This document shows positions 17,337 to 25,464 of a stretch of DNA of 44,458 bases, piece after piece. Source of the DNA: Kiritimatiellia bacterium (lineage in GTDB: Bacteria; Verrucomicrobiota; Kiritimatiellia; CAIQIC01; Lenti-01). The first letter of the stretch is position 1; each line of letters starts with the position of its first letter. The DNA is taken from assembly GCA_017458625.1 (NCBI GenBank), contig JAFTAH010000090.1, forward strand, positions 1 to 44,458, written 5' to 3'. The notes beneath the pieces are model-generated. The model saw only the letters and a program-made list of their open reading frames with translations, ran no database searches and was not told where the DNA came from. The position numbers were made by a program, and so were the translations under genes.

Positions 17337-17410
17337 CTCCGGCGTCCCCGCCGTTGCTTCCGTCCATTTTCCCCACCCCCGCATTCTCGGGCCGGGGGCG
17401 CGTCGCCACC
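17337..17410. repeat. Direct repeat R2: two-hairpin element
   Basis: A 74-bp near-copy of R1 (14543-14617), starting 13 bp behind the stop codon of the dsbD-like gene. Both copies sit just 3' of a minus-strand gene, which suits either a 3'-end element or a recombination site. Confidence 0.85.
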
Positions 17411-17423
17411 CCCACACGGCCCG

Positions 17424-19013
17424 TCACGGCTTCACGAGCAGCAACGTCGGAAACGCCTGCACCCCATGGGCGGCCAGGAAGCCGGCGGCCGGCGGCTGGC
17501 CGGGATGGTCGGCGCGTAGCACCCAAAGCTCCAGCTCCTGCGCGGCCAAAAAGTTGGTGACGGACGCCTCCGCCAGCGTGGTGCGCTGCATGACATGGCA
17601 GTTCTTGCACCACTCTGCGGAAAAGAGCAACAACGTGGGCCGCCCCCGGGCCGCCAGGTCGGCTTCGAGGCGGTCCAGGTCGGCCGCCACGGCCAGGTTG
17701 TAGGTGGACGTCTCCGTCCCCGCCGTTTCGTTCGCCGGCAGGAACAGCTTGACCGCCAGGAAAAGGTAGTAGGCCGCCAATACCAGCACCAGCAAGGTGA
17801 ACACCTTGGATAGACGCCCCATCCAGGCCCCCGGCCGGGGCAGAATCGACAGGCCAGCCGCTAGGAAAGGCCAGGGCAGGGCAAATCCAAGGCCAATCGC
17901 GCACGGCAGCAGCAGCCCCAGCAGATGCTTCCCCGCCGCCGATAGTTGCGCCGACCATGTCAGCGCGGACAGCAGCACCGGTGCCGTGCAGGCCCCGGCC
18001 AGCGCGGCCATCAGCAAACCATAGAAAAACGCCACCAGCGGTGCCCGCAACTGCCGCAGTCCCCCCGCCCTCCCTCCGGTCGAAGACTCGCTAGATGCCC
18101 CGGCATCCCTCCTTGCGGTAACGCCAGCTTGCGGCCGAAACCGCGAAAGGTCTGGCGGACGCAACGCCAGCAACACCAGCAGCCCGGCCACCACCAGGTT
18201 GAACCACGGACTCGCCGCATACCCCCCCAGCAGGTTTCCAGTGGCCGTGGACAGCATCGCCAGCACCACATACGCCAGCAAAATGCCCAGAGCATAGGCA
18301 CACCCGATCAGCACGCGGCGGCGGCGGCTCGTCTCCCCCTTGCGTCCCACCCCCAACACCAGCAGCGTGACCGGAATCAGCGGCAGCGTGCACGGCGTCA
18401 GGTTGAGCAGTCCCCCCGCCACGACCAGTCCCAGCAGCGCCCAGCCCAGCTTTTCCGGCAGCACCTCACCCGCCTCCGAAAACGGGGTCGCATCTCCCCC
18501 CTGCACCGGTTGGGGCCGCTGATTCCCCTCCCCCACCGCGGAAAACTGCTGCTCAAGAAATGCCAGCAGCTCGGCCGGCTGGACATACCCCACCAGCCGG
18601 GCTTCGCCAGGGTTCGACGCCACCTCCTCGCCCGTGCCTGGAACCGCCGTTTCCCATCCCACCGAGGAGAGCTCCAGCGGCAGCTCGGCACCGGATACGG
18701 CAATGTTCGTGACCGCCGGGGGATAGCAGACCGTCCCCACACACAGCTGATAGGTCAACGGGATGGTCGTCAGGTGCGGCGGAAAATCCACTACGAACGG
18801 CTGCTCGGAAACCACCTCGTAGGGTAGCGGCGACGAAATGGTTTCCGCATCCAAATGCTCGTCGTCGGCCAGCTCGATGGTCAGCCGGGTTGCCTCCTGC
18901 GCGACAGTCGTCGTGAAGCCCAGCGCCCAGACCGCCTGCGGCAGCAGCAACAGCCCCCAAACCAGAACCCATCGCGCCAAATGGCCGGAAACATGGGAAA
19001 AGCAGCGGTGCAT
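17424..19013 (-). CDS. dsbD: DsbD-like thiol:disulfide interchange protein
   Basis: A 529-residue protein with a signal peptide (about 1-30), an N-terminal DsbD-alpha-type domain with C91 and C96 (LCVGTVCYP), and a multi-helix membrane domain with Cys-Pro motifs NLTPCTLPLIPV and GACTAPVLL. The C-terminal thioredoxin domain has the active site WCKNC (C469, C472). It moves electrons from cytoplasmic thioredoxin to periplasmic proteins. The C-terminus stops at PTLLLVKP, about 60 residues after the active site, so the last strand and helix of the thioredoxin fold look missing; repeat R2 begins 13 bp further on. ATG 19013 has AGGAG upstream. It follows the solute-binding protein gene with 7 bp between. 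Confidence 0.9.
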   Translation of the reverse strand: MHRCFSHVSGHLARWVLVWGLLLLPQAVWALGFTTTVAQEATRLTIELADDEHLDAETISSPLPYEVVSEQPFVVDFPPHLTTIPLTYQLCVGTVCYPPAVTNIAVSGAELPLELSSVGWETAVPGTGEEVASNPGEARLVGYVQPAELLAFLEQQFSAVGEGNQRPQPVQGGDATPFSEAGEVLPEKLGWALLGLVVAGGLLNLTPCTLPLIPVTLLVLGVGRKGETSRRRRVLIGCAYALGILLAYVVLAMLSTATGNLLGGYAASPWFNLVVAGLLVLLALRPPDLSRFRPQAGVTARRDAGASSESSTGGRAGGLRQLRAPLVAFFYGLLMAALAGACTAPVLLSALTWSAQLSAAGKHLLGLLLPCAIGLGFALPWPFLAAGLSILPRPGAWMGRLSKVFTLLVLVLAAYYLFLAVKLFLPANETAGTETSTYNLAVAADLDRLEADLAARGRPTLLLFSAEWCKNCHVMQRTTLAEASVTNFLAAQELELWVLRADHPGQPPAAGFLAAHGVQAFPTLLLVKP

Positions 19014-19020
19014 GACACTC

Positions 19021-19875
19021 CTAGGGAAGCGTGGGCGCATGGCGGGACTGGGTGGGCAGATAGGTGGAAAGCACCTGGTTCAACGTGCCGTCGGCCGCCC
19101 ATCGCGGCACCAGCGTCTGGAAGGCATTCCGCAGCTCCGAGGAACCGGGACGACAGGCCCAGGCCACCTCGTGCGGTGCCAGTAGATAAGGCGCAAAGAC
19201 GATCTGGGCAGCTGCCTCGGGCGCAAATCCGTGGAGATGGAACCACAGCGCCGGAGCCGGTGCCAACGCCACCTCGGCCCGACGCTCCAGCACGGCGGCA
19301 ATCGCCGCCGGCACATCCGGCACGTATTGGCACCTGGCCAACGGCAAGTGCGCGGCCACAAATGCCCCCGCCGCTGGCGACGTGTTCGGAATCGCCATCC
19401 GCAACGGACTGCTACGTAGCCGCGCCGGCGTGGAAAAGACCAGGGGATCGCGCGCCAGCAGCGGCGTCCCCGCCAGATGGATGACCGCCAACCCCGTCAC
19501 CAGATAGGGCGGAGAAAACTCGACACTGGACCGCCAGTCGTCCCGGACCGGCAGCCCCGTCATGAGAATGTCGACCTTCCCGCTCCGTAGCGCAGGCAGC
19601 AGGTCGGCAGGCCCCTCCAACGGCACAAACTTAGGCTCCATGCCCAGTTCTGCCGCCAGCCGTCGGGCCAGCTCCGGCTCCAGCCCGGCCCAGGCAGACT
19701 GGGCCTCGAACGATTCGGCCGCCGGATAGGTAAAAGGCGGATTGGCAGGCAGAAACCCAATGTTCAACTCCTGGGAAGTCGGCCCCAGGGCACATCCGGA
19801 CAGCCCCAGCAACATCCCTAGCCCCACCAGAATGAAGCATCGAGTGAACAGCAAATGAAAAAATCGTACTGACAT
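19021..19875 (-). CDS. Solute-binding lipoprotein (family 3, amino-acid type)
   Basis: A 284-residue protein with a lipoprotein signal peptide (lipobox LSGC, C28) and a periplasmic-binding-protein fold of the SBP_bac_3 type: a GFLPANPPFTY opening, GLEPELARRLAAELGM in the first lobe and FSPPYLVTGLAV at the hinge. Such proteins capture polar amino acids for ABC importers or serve as sensor domains. No transporter genes are adjacent; the next gene downstream is dsbD-like with a 7-bp gap, so a role linked to thiol or cysteine supply is possible but speculative. Start at ATG 19875. Confidence 0.8.
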   Translation of the reverse strand: MSVRFFHLLFTRCFILVGLGMLLGLSGCALGPTSQELNIGFLPANPPFTYPAAESFEAQSAWAGLEPELARRLAAELGMEPKFVPLEGPADLLPALRSGKVDILMTGLPVRDDWRSSVEFSPPYLVTGLAVIHLAGTPLLARDPLVFSTPARLRSSPLRMAIPNTSPAAGAFVAAHLPLARCQYVPDVPAAIAAVLERRAEVALAPAPALWFHLHGFAPEAAAQIVFAPYLLAPHEVAWACRPGSSELRNAFQTLVPRWAADGTLNQVLSTYLPTQSRHAPTLP

Positions 19876-20636
19876 CAGACCCAGCCATGGTTAGCATTCA
19901 CGGAGCACCCAGAGCCTTGGTTGCCCCGCCAGAAAAGGTAGCGTATGACCTGCCTGGCGGGCAAGTCAAAGCTTCGTCCCTCAAGGCGTTCCGCAGAAAA
20001 AATTGACCTCGTTCACCGTATTTTATTGACAGCATGCCATGATGGCCCATTCTTCTCCTGCTTTTCCCTTCCTCTTTCTTCTCTTAAAGAGTTTATAGAA
20101 GAAAATAAGGAAGTAATAATAGAGGCTGTGGATAGCTTTGAGAACGACATAACATGTTGAATTCAATAAGGTTAGAGCTCTTCTGTTTTGTGCATGGGCA
20201 CCTCGGCAATCCTGTGTATCCTGTTCAAGGGGCAGACCAATCAACAACTTGCCCCCAACTTGTTGTCAACCAACTATCTGCCCATTGCCAGGTTGTTAAC
20301 AGGTTGTCCACATAGAAATAAATATATGAACATTTGTTCTTTTATCTCCGTCTGATCCAATCGCTCTGCGCTCTTTTTCCAAACCACTCTCCCGTCTCGG
20401 GAGGAATCCCATCTGCGCCATGTTGTCTAATGGATTCCACCCGGTAGGGCCAGCGCTTTGCGCGGGCCGTTCGCCTTCCAGTATTCCCCAGCTCCTCCAG
20501 TCTCGCCCCACAAGACTCGCCCAACGGAAGAGGCGCAGTTTCCTGCGATCGCCACCAGGCCAAACGACCCCAGTACAATATCCATCCCCCAGCTCTCAAA
20601 CCGGACGGACTTCCCCTTCCTCTCGGCCTACGCCAA
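19876..20636. other. AT-rich intergenic region, candidate replication origin
   Basis: A 761-bp gene-free region beside mnmG, far more AT-rich than the rest of the window in its centre (about 20080-20350). It has two 8/9 matches to the DnaA box TTATCCACA: CTATCCACA on the minus strand (20127-20135) and TTGTCCACA on the plus strand (20304-20312). A weaker GGATACACA lies at 20213-20221. The second box is followed at once by AT-rich DNA (20313-20346) that could unwind. Short ORFs here (such as 19945-20160 and 20342-20650) have no support beyond being open. parS sites lie about 1.1 kb away in mnmG. Confidence 0.4.
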
Positions 20637-22769
20637 TTATTCGCCCTCATGTCGGCTTTTCAGCCACACCGACAAAATGGCAATGTCGGCCGGCGTCACG
20701 CCGCTGATTCTGGAGGCCTGGCCCAGGTTGGCCGGACGTACCTGGTTCAGCTTTTCCCGCGTCTCGTAGCGTAGCGCAGCCAAGGCAAAGTAATCCATAT
20801 CCGCCGGTAGTTTCTGACGCCCGATTTGCTCCGCCCGTTCCACTTGTCGCCATTCTCGTTCAATATACCCTTCATAGCGCAGCTCGAACTCGATCTGGTC
20901 GATGACGGTGGGGGATAGTCCGTTTTGTCCGACCACGGAGGCATAGGAAGCTCCCTGCCGCTTGATGGCCTGGGCCAGGGAAATCCCGTCCCTGAACTCC
21001 CGATGCAGCCGGACCCGTTCGGCCTGGATCTGCTGCCGTTCCTCCTCAATTTTCGCCAACACTTCCTTGTCCAGGATACCAATGCGCCGGGCAGTATCCA
21101 GCATGCGATAGGCCGCATTGTCCTGGCGCATGAGCAGACGGTGTTCTGCCCGCGACGTGAACATGCGATAGGGCTCATTGGTGCCCTTGGTGGCAAGGTC
21201 ATCGATGAGTACGCCAATGTAGGCTTCATGTCGTCGAAATACCACTGGCGTTTCGCCCTTGAGGGACAAGGCCGCATTGACCCCCGCCATGAACCCTTGC
21301 GCCGCCGCTTCCTCATAGCCGGTGGTGCCATTGACCTGGCCCGCCAGATACAGGCCTTCCACCACCTTGCTTTCCAAGGTGGTCTTCAATTGCAGGGGAT
21401 CGAAGTAGTCGTATTCAATGGCATATCCGGGAGCCAGGAACTTCGCCTGCTCAAGCCCGGGAATGCTGTGGATCATGGCCTCCTGCACCTCAAAGGGCAG
21501 ACTGTTCGACGTTCCGTTGGGATAGACCTCCAGCACATGGCGGCCTTCCGGCTCGATGAAGACGTGATGTGCCGTCCGTCCAGCAAACTTTACCACCTTG
21601 TCCTCGATGGAAGGACAATACCGGGCCCCGGCTCCCGTCACCATCCCCCCGTAGAGCGAGGATTCTTTCAGATGCGACTGGATGAGGTCGATGGTCCGCT
21701 CGTTAGTATGGCTGAGGAAGCACGGCATCGGATCCGTGCCTGGAATCCATGGCGCAAATGGGGGGAGGGGACGTGTTCCACGTGGAACAGGTGGAACCGG
21801 GCATGTGTCACCTTCAGCATACCAGATGCAGCCATCCGGATAGCCGCCGAGAAGGCTGGACTGTTGCGTCTGGTTCCACGTGGAACATTCTGTCTGCCCG
21901 TCTGGTCTTTTCCTCCTCGACGTGTTCCACGTGGAACAGGTTCCCTTGGCCCCTGAGGTTTCGTCGGCTTGTGCGCCTTCCTGGTCTGCTGCCTCGTCGG
22001 CCTTCTCTTGGTGTTCCACGTGGAACTGCTCGGCGTGGTCGCGGCACCATCGGCTAAAAAAGGGGACGGGAGCCGTTTCTCCGGGCTGGACTTGCAGCTT
22101 GGTGTAATCGATGCTGTCCTTGTGAAGCCGTGGCGGAGTGCCTGTCTTCAAACGTCCCAAGGAGAATCCCAGCTGTTGCAGCTGCAAGCTCAACTGCTCC
22201 TCGCTTGGTTCTCCTATGCGACCAGACGGAACTGACTCGTGGCCTATCAAGACCCGCCCTCGTAGAAAGGTTCCAGCCGTGAGAATCACCTTTTCGCAGA
22301 CCACGAATCCGCGCTTTTGTTCGAAAACGCCGCATATTTTTCCGTTCTGGACTTTCAAGCCTGTCACCTGGCCTTCCAGACATGTCAGGTTTTTCGTGTG
22401 GCTGAGCACTGCCCTCATTCGGGCAGAGTATGCTGGCTTGTCGCACTGTACTCTATTGGCCTGGACTGCTGGTCCCTTACGTCGATTCAGCACCCGGAAT
22501 TGCACTCCGGTGCAGTCGGTGTTCAACGCCATCTCTCCGCCTAGGGCATCAAGCTCGAAGACCATGTGGCTTTTGGCGATGCCGCCAATGGATGGATTGC
22601 AGGACATGCGGGCCACTGCCGCCATCGATGGCGTGATGAGGGCTGTGTCCAGCCCCATCCGTGCTCCTGCCAAGGCCGCCTCGCAGCCGGCGTGTCCGGC
22701 TCCGATGACCACTAGGTCATAATGGGATTTATGTGAACAAACATCTATACTATTGGCTGGCGAGTTCAT
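20637..22769 (-). CDS. mnmG: MnmG (GidA) tRNA-modification enzyme with a parS-bearing insertion
   Basis: A 710-residue FAD enzyme which, with MnmE, adds carboxymethylaminomethyl to U34 of certain tRNAs. The FAD-binding GAGHAG is at 23-28. [24 protein letters not shown], the YCPSIEDK segment and [13 protein letters not shown] are all intact. About 80 residues longer than the usual about 630: residues about 242-345 form an inserted, low-homology segment between PVPFFSR and [13 protein letters not shown]. The four parS sites are read in this insert as FHVEH, CSTWN (twice) and VPRGT in different frames. Start at ATG 22769 (AAGGA upstream). No rsmG follows. Confidence 0.95.
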   Translation of the reverse strand: MNSPANSIDVCSHKSHYDLVVIGAGHAGCEAALAGARMGLDTALITPSMAAVARMSCNPSIGGIAKSHMVFELDALGGEMALNTDCTGVQFRVLNRRKGPAVQANRVQCDKPAYSARMRAVLSHTKNLTCLEGQVTGLKVQNGKICGVFEQKRGFVVCEKVILTAGTFLRGRVLIGHESVPSGRIGEPSEEQLSLQLQQLGFSLGRLKTGTPPRLHKDSIDYTKLQVQPGETAPVPFFSRWCRDHAEQFHVEHQEKADEAADQEGAQADETSGAKGTCSTWNTSRRKRPDGQTECSTWNQTQQSSLLGGYPDGCIWYAEGDTCPVPPVPRGTRPLPPFAPWIPGTDPMPCFLSHTNERTIDLIQSHLKESSLYGGMVTGAGARYCPSIEDKVVKFAGRTAHHVFIEPEGRHVLEVYPNGTSNSLPFEVQEAMIHSIPGLEQAKFLAPGYAIEYDYFDPLQLKTTLESKVVEGLYLAGQVNGTTGYEEAAAQGFMAGVNAALSLKGETPVVFRRHEAYIGVLIDDLATKGTNEPYRMFTSRAEHRLLMRQDNAAYRMLDTARRIGILDKEVLAKIEEERQQIQAERVRLHREFRDGISLAQAIKRQGASYASVVGQNGLSPTVIDQIEFELRYEGYIEREWRQVERAEQIGRQKLPADMDYFALAALRYETREKLNQVRPANLGQASRISGVTPADIAILSVWLKSRHEGE
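21774..21789. other. parS: parS site 1 (ParB-binding)
   Basis: TGTTCCACGTGGAACA, a perfect 16-bp palindrome matching the parS consensus of chromosomal ParB proteins. It lies inside the mnmG insertion. Confidence 0.88.
21872..21887. other. parS: parS site 2
   Basis: GGTTCCACGTGGAACA with the perfect 14-bp core GTTCCACGTGGAAC (21873-21886), 98 bp after site 1. Confidence 0.88.
21923..21938. other. parS: parS site 3
   Basis: TGTTCCACGTGGAACA, a perfect 16-bp palindrome, 51 bp after site 2. Confidence 0.88.
22012..22027. other. parS: parS site 4
   Basis: TGTTCCACGTGGAACT with the perfect 14-bp core (22013-22026), 89 bp after site 3. Confidence 0.88.
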
Positions 22770-22823
22770 GTGCGGTCCTTGCTGACGCCCTTTTCTGTCA
22801 GGCAGACGAAAAGAGTAGCAAAA

Positions 22824-22829
22824 ATTATA
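22824..22829 (-). promoter_or_regulatory. -10 element of mnmG
   Basis: A perfect TATAAT on the minus strand, about 55 bp upstream of the mnmG start codon. No convincing -35 is visible at 16-18 bp. Confidence 0.45.
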
Positions 22830-22871
22830 GGCCGGAACAGCAAATAAACGGCAGCGACATTCGGGATTCCC

Positions 22872-22899
22872 TTGCTTGCGGGGGCCACATCATTACAAT
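22872..22899 (+). promoter_or_regulatory. Predicted promoter of gph
   Basis: TTGCTT (22872-22877), 16-bp spacer, TACAAT (22894-22899). The start site would fall near 22906, only about five bases before the ATG at 22911, so the transcript may be nearly leaderless. Confidence 0.4.
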
Positions 22900-22910
22900 G
22901 GCGAGACATC

Positions 22911-23579
22911 ATGAAGATTCGATATCCAACTGTACTTTTCGACCTGGATGGAACGCTTCTGGATACGTTGGCGGATCTGCGGACGGCGTGCAATGTCGCC
23001 CTTGCCTCGGTGGGGGCGCCGGCCAGATGCCTTGACGAGGTGCGCCAGTTCGTCGGCAACGGGATTGCCATGCTGCTGGAACGCGCGATTCCAGGCGGGC
23101 GGCAGCATCCACGGTTTACGGAGGCCCTGGCGACCTTGCAGACGTATTATCAGCAGCATGACCGGGTGGAGACCATGCCCTATCCGGGGGTTGTCGGCCT
23201 GCTGGAGACGCTCAAGGCCGAGGGCGTGCGGTGCGGCGTCGTGTCCAACAAGCCCGATGCGGCAGTCAAAGACCTTTGCGCCGCCTTTTTCCCGGGACTG
23301 CTGGCCGTGTCGTCTGGCGAATTGCCGGGCATGCGGCGCAAGCCGGCCCCCGATGTCGTGGAGCATGCGTTGGCGGCCATGGGCGTAAACAAGAACGGTT
23401 GCCTTTATGTCGGGGATAGCGACGTGGATCTGGCGACGGCACGGGCGGCCGGGATTCCTTGCGTGTCGGTGACCTGGGGCTTTCGCACGTCCGAACAGCT
23501 CCTGGTAGCCGGGGCGACCTGTCTGGTCCATGTGCCAGCCGAGGTGCTGGATGTCGTGCACGGCCAGCGCCAGCCGTAA
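22911..23579 (+). CDS. gph: HAD-family phosphoglycolate phosphatase-like hydrolase
   Basis: A 222-residue HAD hydrolase. Motif I is FDLDGTLLDT (9-18, nucleophile D10), motif II is in VVSNKP, a conserved KPAPD segment follows, and motif IV is YVGDSDVD. This is the Gph/PGPase subgroup with a helical cap; phosphoglycolate is the usual substrate, but pyrophosphate or sugar phosphates are possible. ATG 22911 is used because the HAD fold begins there; there is only a weak ribosome binding site. Transcribed divergently from mnmG. It converges with the next gene, leaving two bases between stops. Confidence 0.85.
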   Translation: MKIRYPTVLFDLDGTLLDTLADLRTACNVALASVGAPARCLDEVRQFVGNGIAMLLERAIPGGRQHPRFTEALATLQTYYQQHDRVETMPYPGVVGLLETLKAEGVRCGVVSNKPDAAVKDLCAAFFPGLLAVSSGELPGMRRKPAPDVVEHALAAMGVNKNGCLYVGDSDVDLATARAAGIPCVSVTWGFRTSEQLLVAGATCLVHVPAEVLDVVHGQRQP

Positions 23580-23581
23580 TG

Positions 23582-24259
23582 TCAGCCGAGGTCGAGGTGG
23601 CCGAGGGGGAAGGAGAGGACGCCGGGAAGCTGGAGCCAGGCGGCGGAATGTGTGACGACGAGCATGGACAGGCCGTCGGCATTCAGCGAACGGAACAAGT
23701 CCATGATGGTGACGGCGGTGGCCGGGTCGAGGTTGCCGGTGGGCTCGTCGGCCAGCAGTAGGGCCGGAGGTAGCACGATGGCGCGGGCGATGGCGACGCG
23801 TTGCATTTCCCCGGCGGACAAAACGCCGGCGGGCCGGGCGGCCAGGGGCCGCATGCCGACGCGGTCGAGCGCGGCCAGGGCGGCGCTCTTGGGCTTGAGT
23901 CCAGGGGGAGGGGAGGCATAGCGGAAACGGAAGAGGACATTCTGCAGGACGGTCCGCCGAGGGAGCAGGTGGAACCGCTGGAAGACAAAGCCAATCTTTT
24001 GCCCGCGCAGACGGCTGCGGGCCGCATCGGGGAGGTCGGTGGCGTCCTGCCCGTCGAGGAAGACGCGACCAGCATCGGGGCGGTCCATCAGGCCCGCGAT
24101 GTTCAGCAACGTGCTCTTGCCGGATCCGGATGGCCCGGTGAGCACGGCCAGGGCACCCGGCGGCAACTCGAGCGTAAGGTCGCGCAAAACGCGGACGGGG
24201 AGGCCGTCAGGCCCGCGAAAGGACTTGGCGATATGTTCTAGACGAAGGGCGGGCGGCAT
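23582..24259 (-). CDS. LolD/MacB-type ABC ATPase without adjacent permease
   Basis: A 225-residue ATPase. Walker A is GPSGSGKST (42-50), the Q-loop is in FVFQRFH and Walker B is LLLADEP (168-174). The ABC signature reads LSAGEMQR (147-154) instead of LSGGQ. It belongs to the MacB/LolD/FtsE group, whose partners are FtsX-fold permeases, but none is present nearby. The start at 24259 lies 7 bp after the DUF3089 stop, so the two are probably cotranscribed. Its substrate is unknown. Confidence 0.82.
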   Translation of the reverse strand: MPPALRLEHIAKSFRGPDGLPVRVLRDLTLELPPGALAVLTGPSGSGKSTLLNIAGLMDRPDAGRVFLDGQDATDLPDAARSRLRGQKIGFVFQRFHLLPRRTVLQNVLFRFRYASPPPGLKPKSAALAALDRVGMRPLAARPAGVLSAGEMQRVAIARAIVLPPALLLADEPTGNLDPATAVTIMDLFRSLNADGLSMLVVTHSAAWLQLPGVLSFPLGHLDLG

Positions 24260-24266
24260 GTGAAGA

Positions 24267-25424
24267 CTAGGGCGAGAGGAAGGCGGCGATGCGGGTGGCT
24301 GCGTTGGCACGAAGGTTGAGGAAGTAGAGGGCGTAGTCGAGGTCGTGGAAGCTGTCGGGGCCGAAAAGGGCGGGGTCGGAACGCAGTTCAGGCATGTCGA
24401 TGAATGGGGTGCAGATGAGCGTGCCGTGGAAGGGGTTGATGGCGGCATCGGCCGTGCCCGGGGTGACGAGGTGCCAGGTGCCGTCGGGGGCGGGCATCAT
24501 GGAGCCGGTGTTGAGGGACGCCGGCACAGGCGTAGGGGTGGTGGTCCAGAGGAGGGGATTGACGATCAGATTGGTGGTGCCGGGAACTATGACGTAGGAT
24601 TCGCGGACATCGAGGTTGTCGCCGCCTTCGGTGTTCCAGGCGACCAGCACCGGGCAGTCGAAGGATCCGGAAGCGAGGGGGAGGGGATAGGGCAAGGCAT
24701 CCAGAAATGCCTGGTTGATGGGGGTTCCCGCGACATAGGCGGCAACGAGGCGAGGTAGCAGATTGGTATGGGCCGGAAGGTAGTCAGAAAGGGCCAGCTT
24801 GACGAGCTCGGCCCCCTGGCCATGACCCGCCAGCAGAAAAGGCCGATGCGTGTCCGTTTCCGCAAAATAGGCGTCCAGCGCCGCGAACAGGTCCTGCCGC
24901 GCGGGCGAATTGTCCAGCGCCAGGGCCGCGCGGGCGAGGGCGGGCTTGGTCGCCGCCAGGGTCGCGCGGTTGAGCTGGCGCCAGGTCGGAATCCAAACAT
25001 CCGCGACAGTCTCAAAGCAATCCGCCGAAATTGCACAGACTGCTTTGACACTCTCTGTCCGCGCGTCGAACCGGCCCCAGCGCGGGCCTTCGGCGTCGTC
25101 ATAGATCGTGGACAGGAAAAAGAGGACGTCCGCCTCATGCTCGCGCGTCGTTCCGGCGGGGTGTCGCACCCATGCTTCGGCGGTTGTATAGTCGGGAGCG
25201 GTCTCGCGCGGGTCGATGGCCGCCAGCTCCTCGGGAGCCGTAGATGTAACCGCTTCCTCGAACTCCTGAGGCTGGGTCACCACGACGTTGTTGTCGCCGT
25301 CTCCCCCAAGCAATACGCAGGCGTAAAAGGCCAGGTCCACCACAGCCGCCGCGAGCCCGAGAGCTGCGATGACGCAACCAATTTTGCGAAAAGCCGAAGG
25401 TTTTTTGGATAAATCGCGAGCCAT
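24267..25424 (-). CDS. DUF3089-family alpha/beta-hydrolase-like protein lacking the nucleophile serine
   Basis: A 385-residue protein with one N-terminal membrane anchor (about 14-38) and an extracytoplasmic alpha/beta-hydrolase-like domain resembling DUF3089 (DVLFFLSTIYDD, FLLAGHGQGAELV, YVAGTPIN). Family members have GHSQG at the nucleophile elbow; here it reads GHGQG (200-204), so the serine is a glycine, with GGC at that codon. It may therefore be non-catalytic. ATG 25424 has AGGAG 8 nt upstream. It lies between ruvC and the orphan ABC ATPase gene on the same strand. Confidence 0.72.
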   Translation of the reverse strand: MARDLSKKPSAFRKIGCVIAALGLAAAVVDLAFYACVLLGGDGDNNVVVTQPQEFEEAVTSTAPEELAAIDPRETAPDYTTAEAWVRHPAGTTREHEADVLFFLSTIYDDAEGPRWGRFDARTESVKAVCAISADCFETVADVWIPTWRQLNRATLAATKPALARAALALDNSPARQDLFAALDAYFAETDTHRPFLLAGHGQGAELVKLALSDYLPAHTNLLPRLVAAYVAGTPINQAFLDALPYPLPLASGSFDCPVLVAWNTEGGDNLDVRESYVIVPGTTNLIVNPLLWTTTPTPVPASLNTGSMMPAPDGTWHLVTPGTADAAINPFHGTLICTPFIDMPELRSDPALFGPDSFHDLDYALYFLNLRANAATRIAAFLSP

Positions 25425-25464
25425 GCCGGAGTCTCCTGAGGTCTGTCGGGGGTCTGAGGGGGAG

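Larger units (their letters stand above)
16914..17423. other. Leader and upstream region of the methylase gene
   Basis: A 510-bp gene-free stretch. Going upstream of the methylase it holds a hairpin with a T-tract (16983-17013), a nested stem-loop (17033-17097), a short palindrome TTAGC-N5-GCTAA (about 17133-17147) and direct repeat R2 (17337-17410). No recognisable coding sequence. A TACTAT hexamer on the minus strand near 17104 could be a -10 element but no good -35 is visible. Confidence 0.55.

Noticed and set aside
19945..20160. 71-codon plus-strand open frame in the AT-rich region
   Set aside because: It has an AAGG in front, but there is no family and it lies in DNA with origin-like features; kept as unsupported.
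20342..20650. 102-codon minus-strand open frame overlapping the end of mnmG
   Set aside because: No family and no ribosome binding site; it is not rsmG. The overlap with the mnmG stop may be chance.
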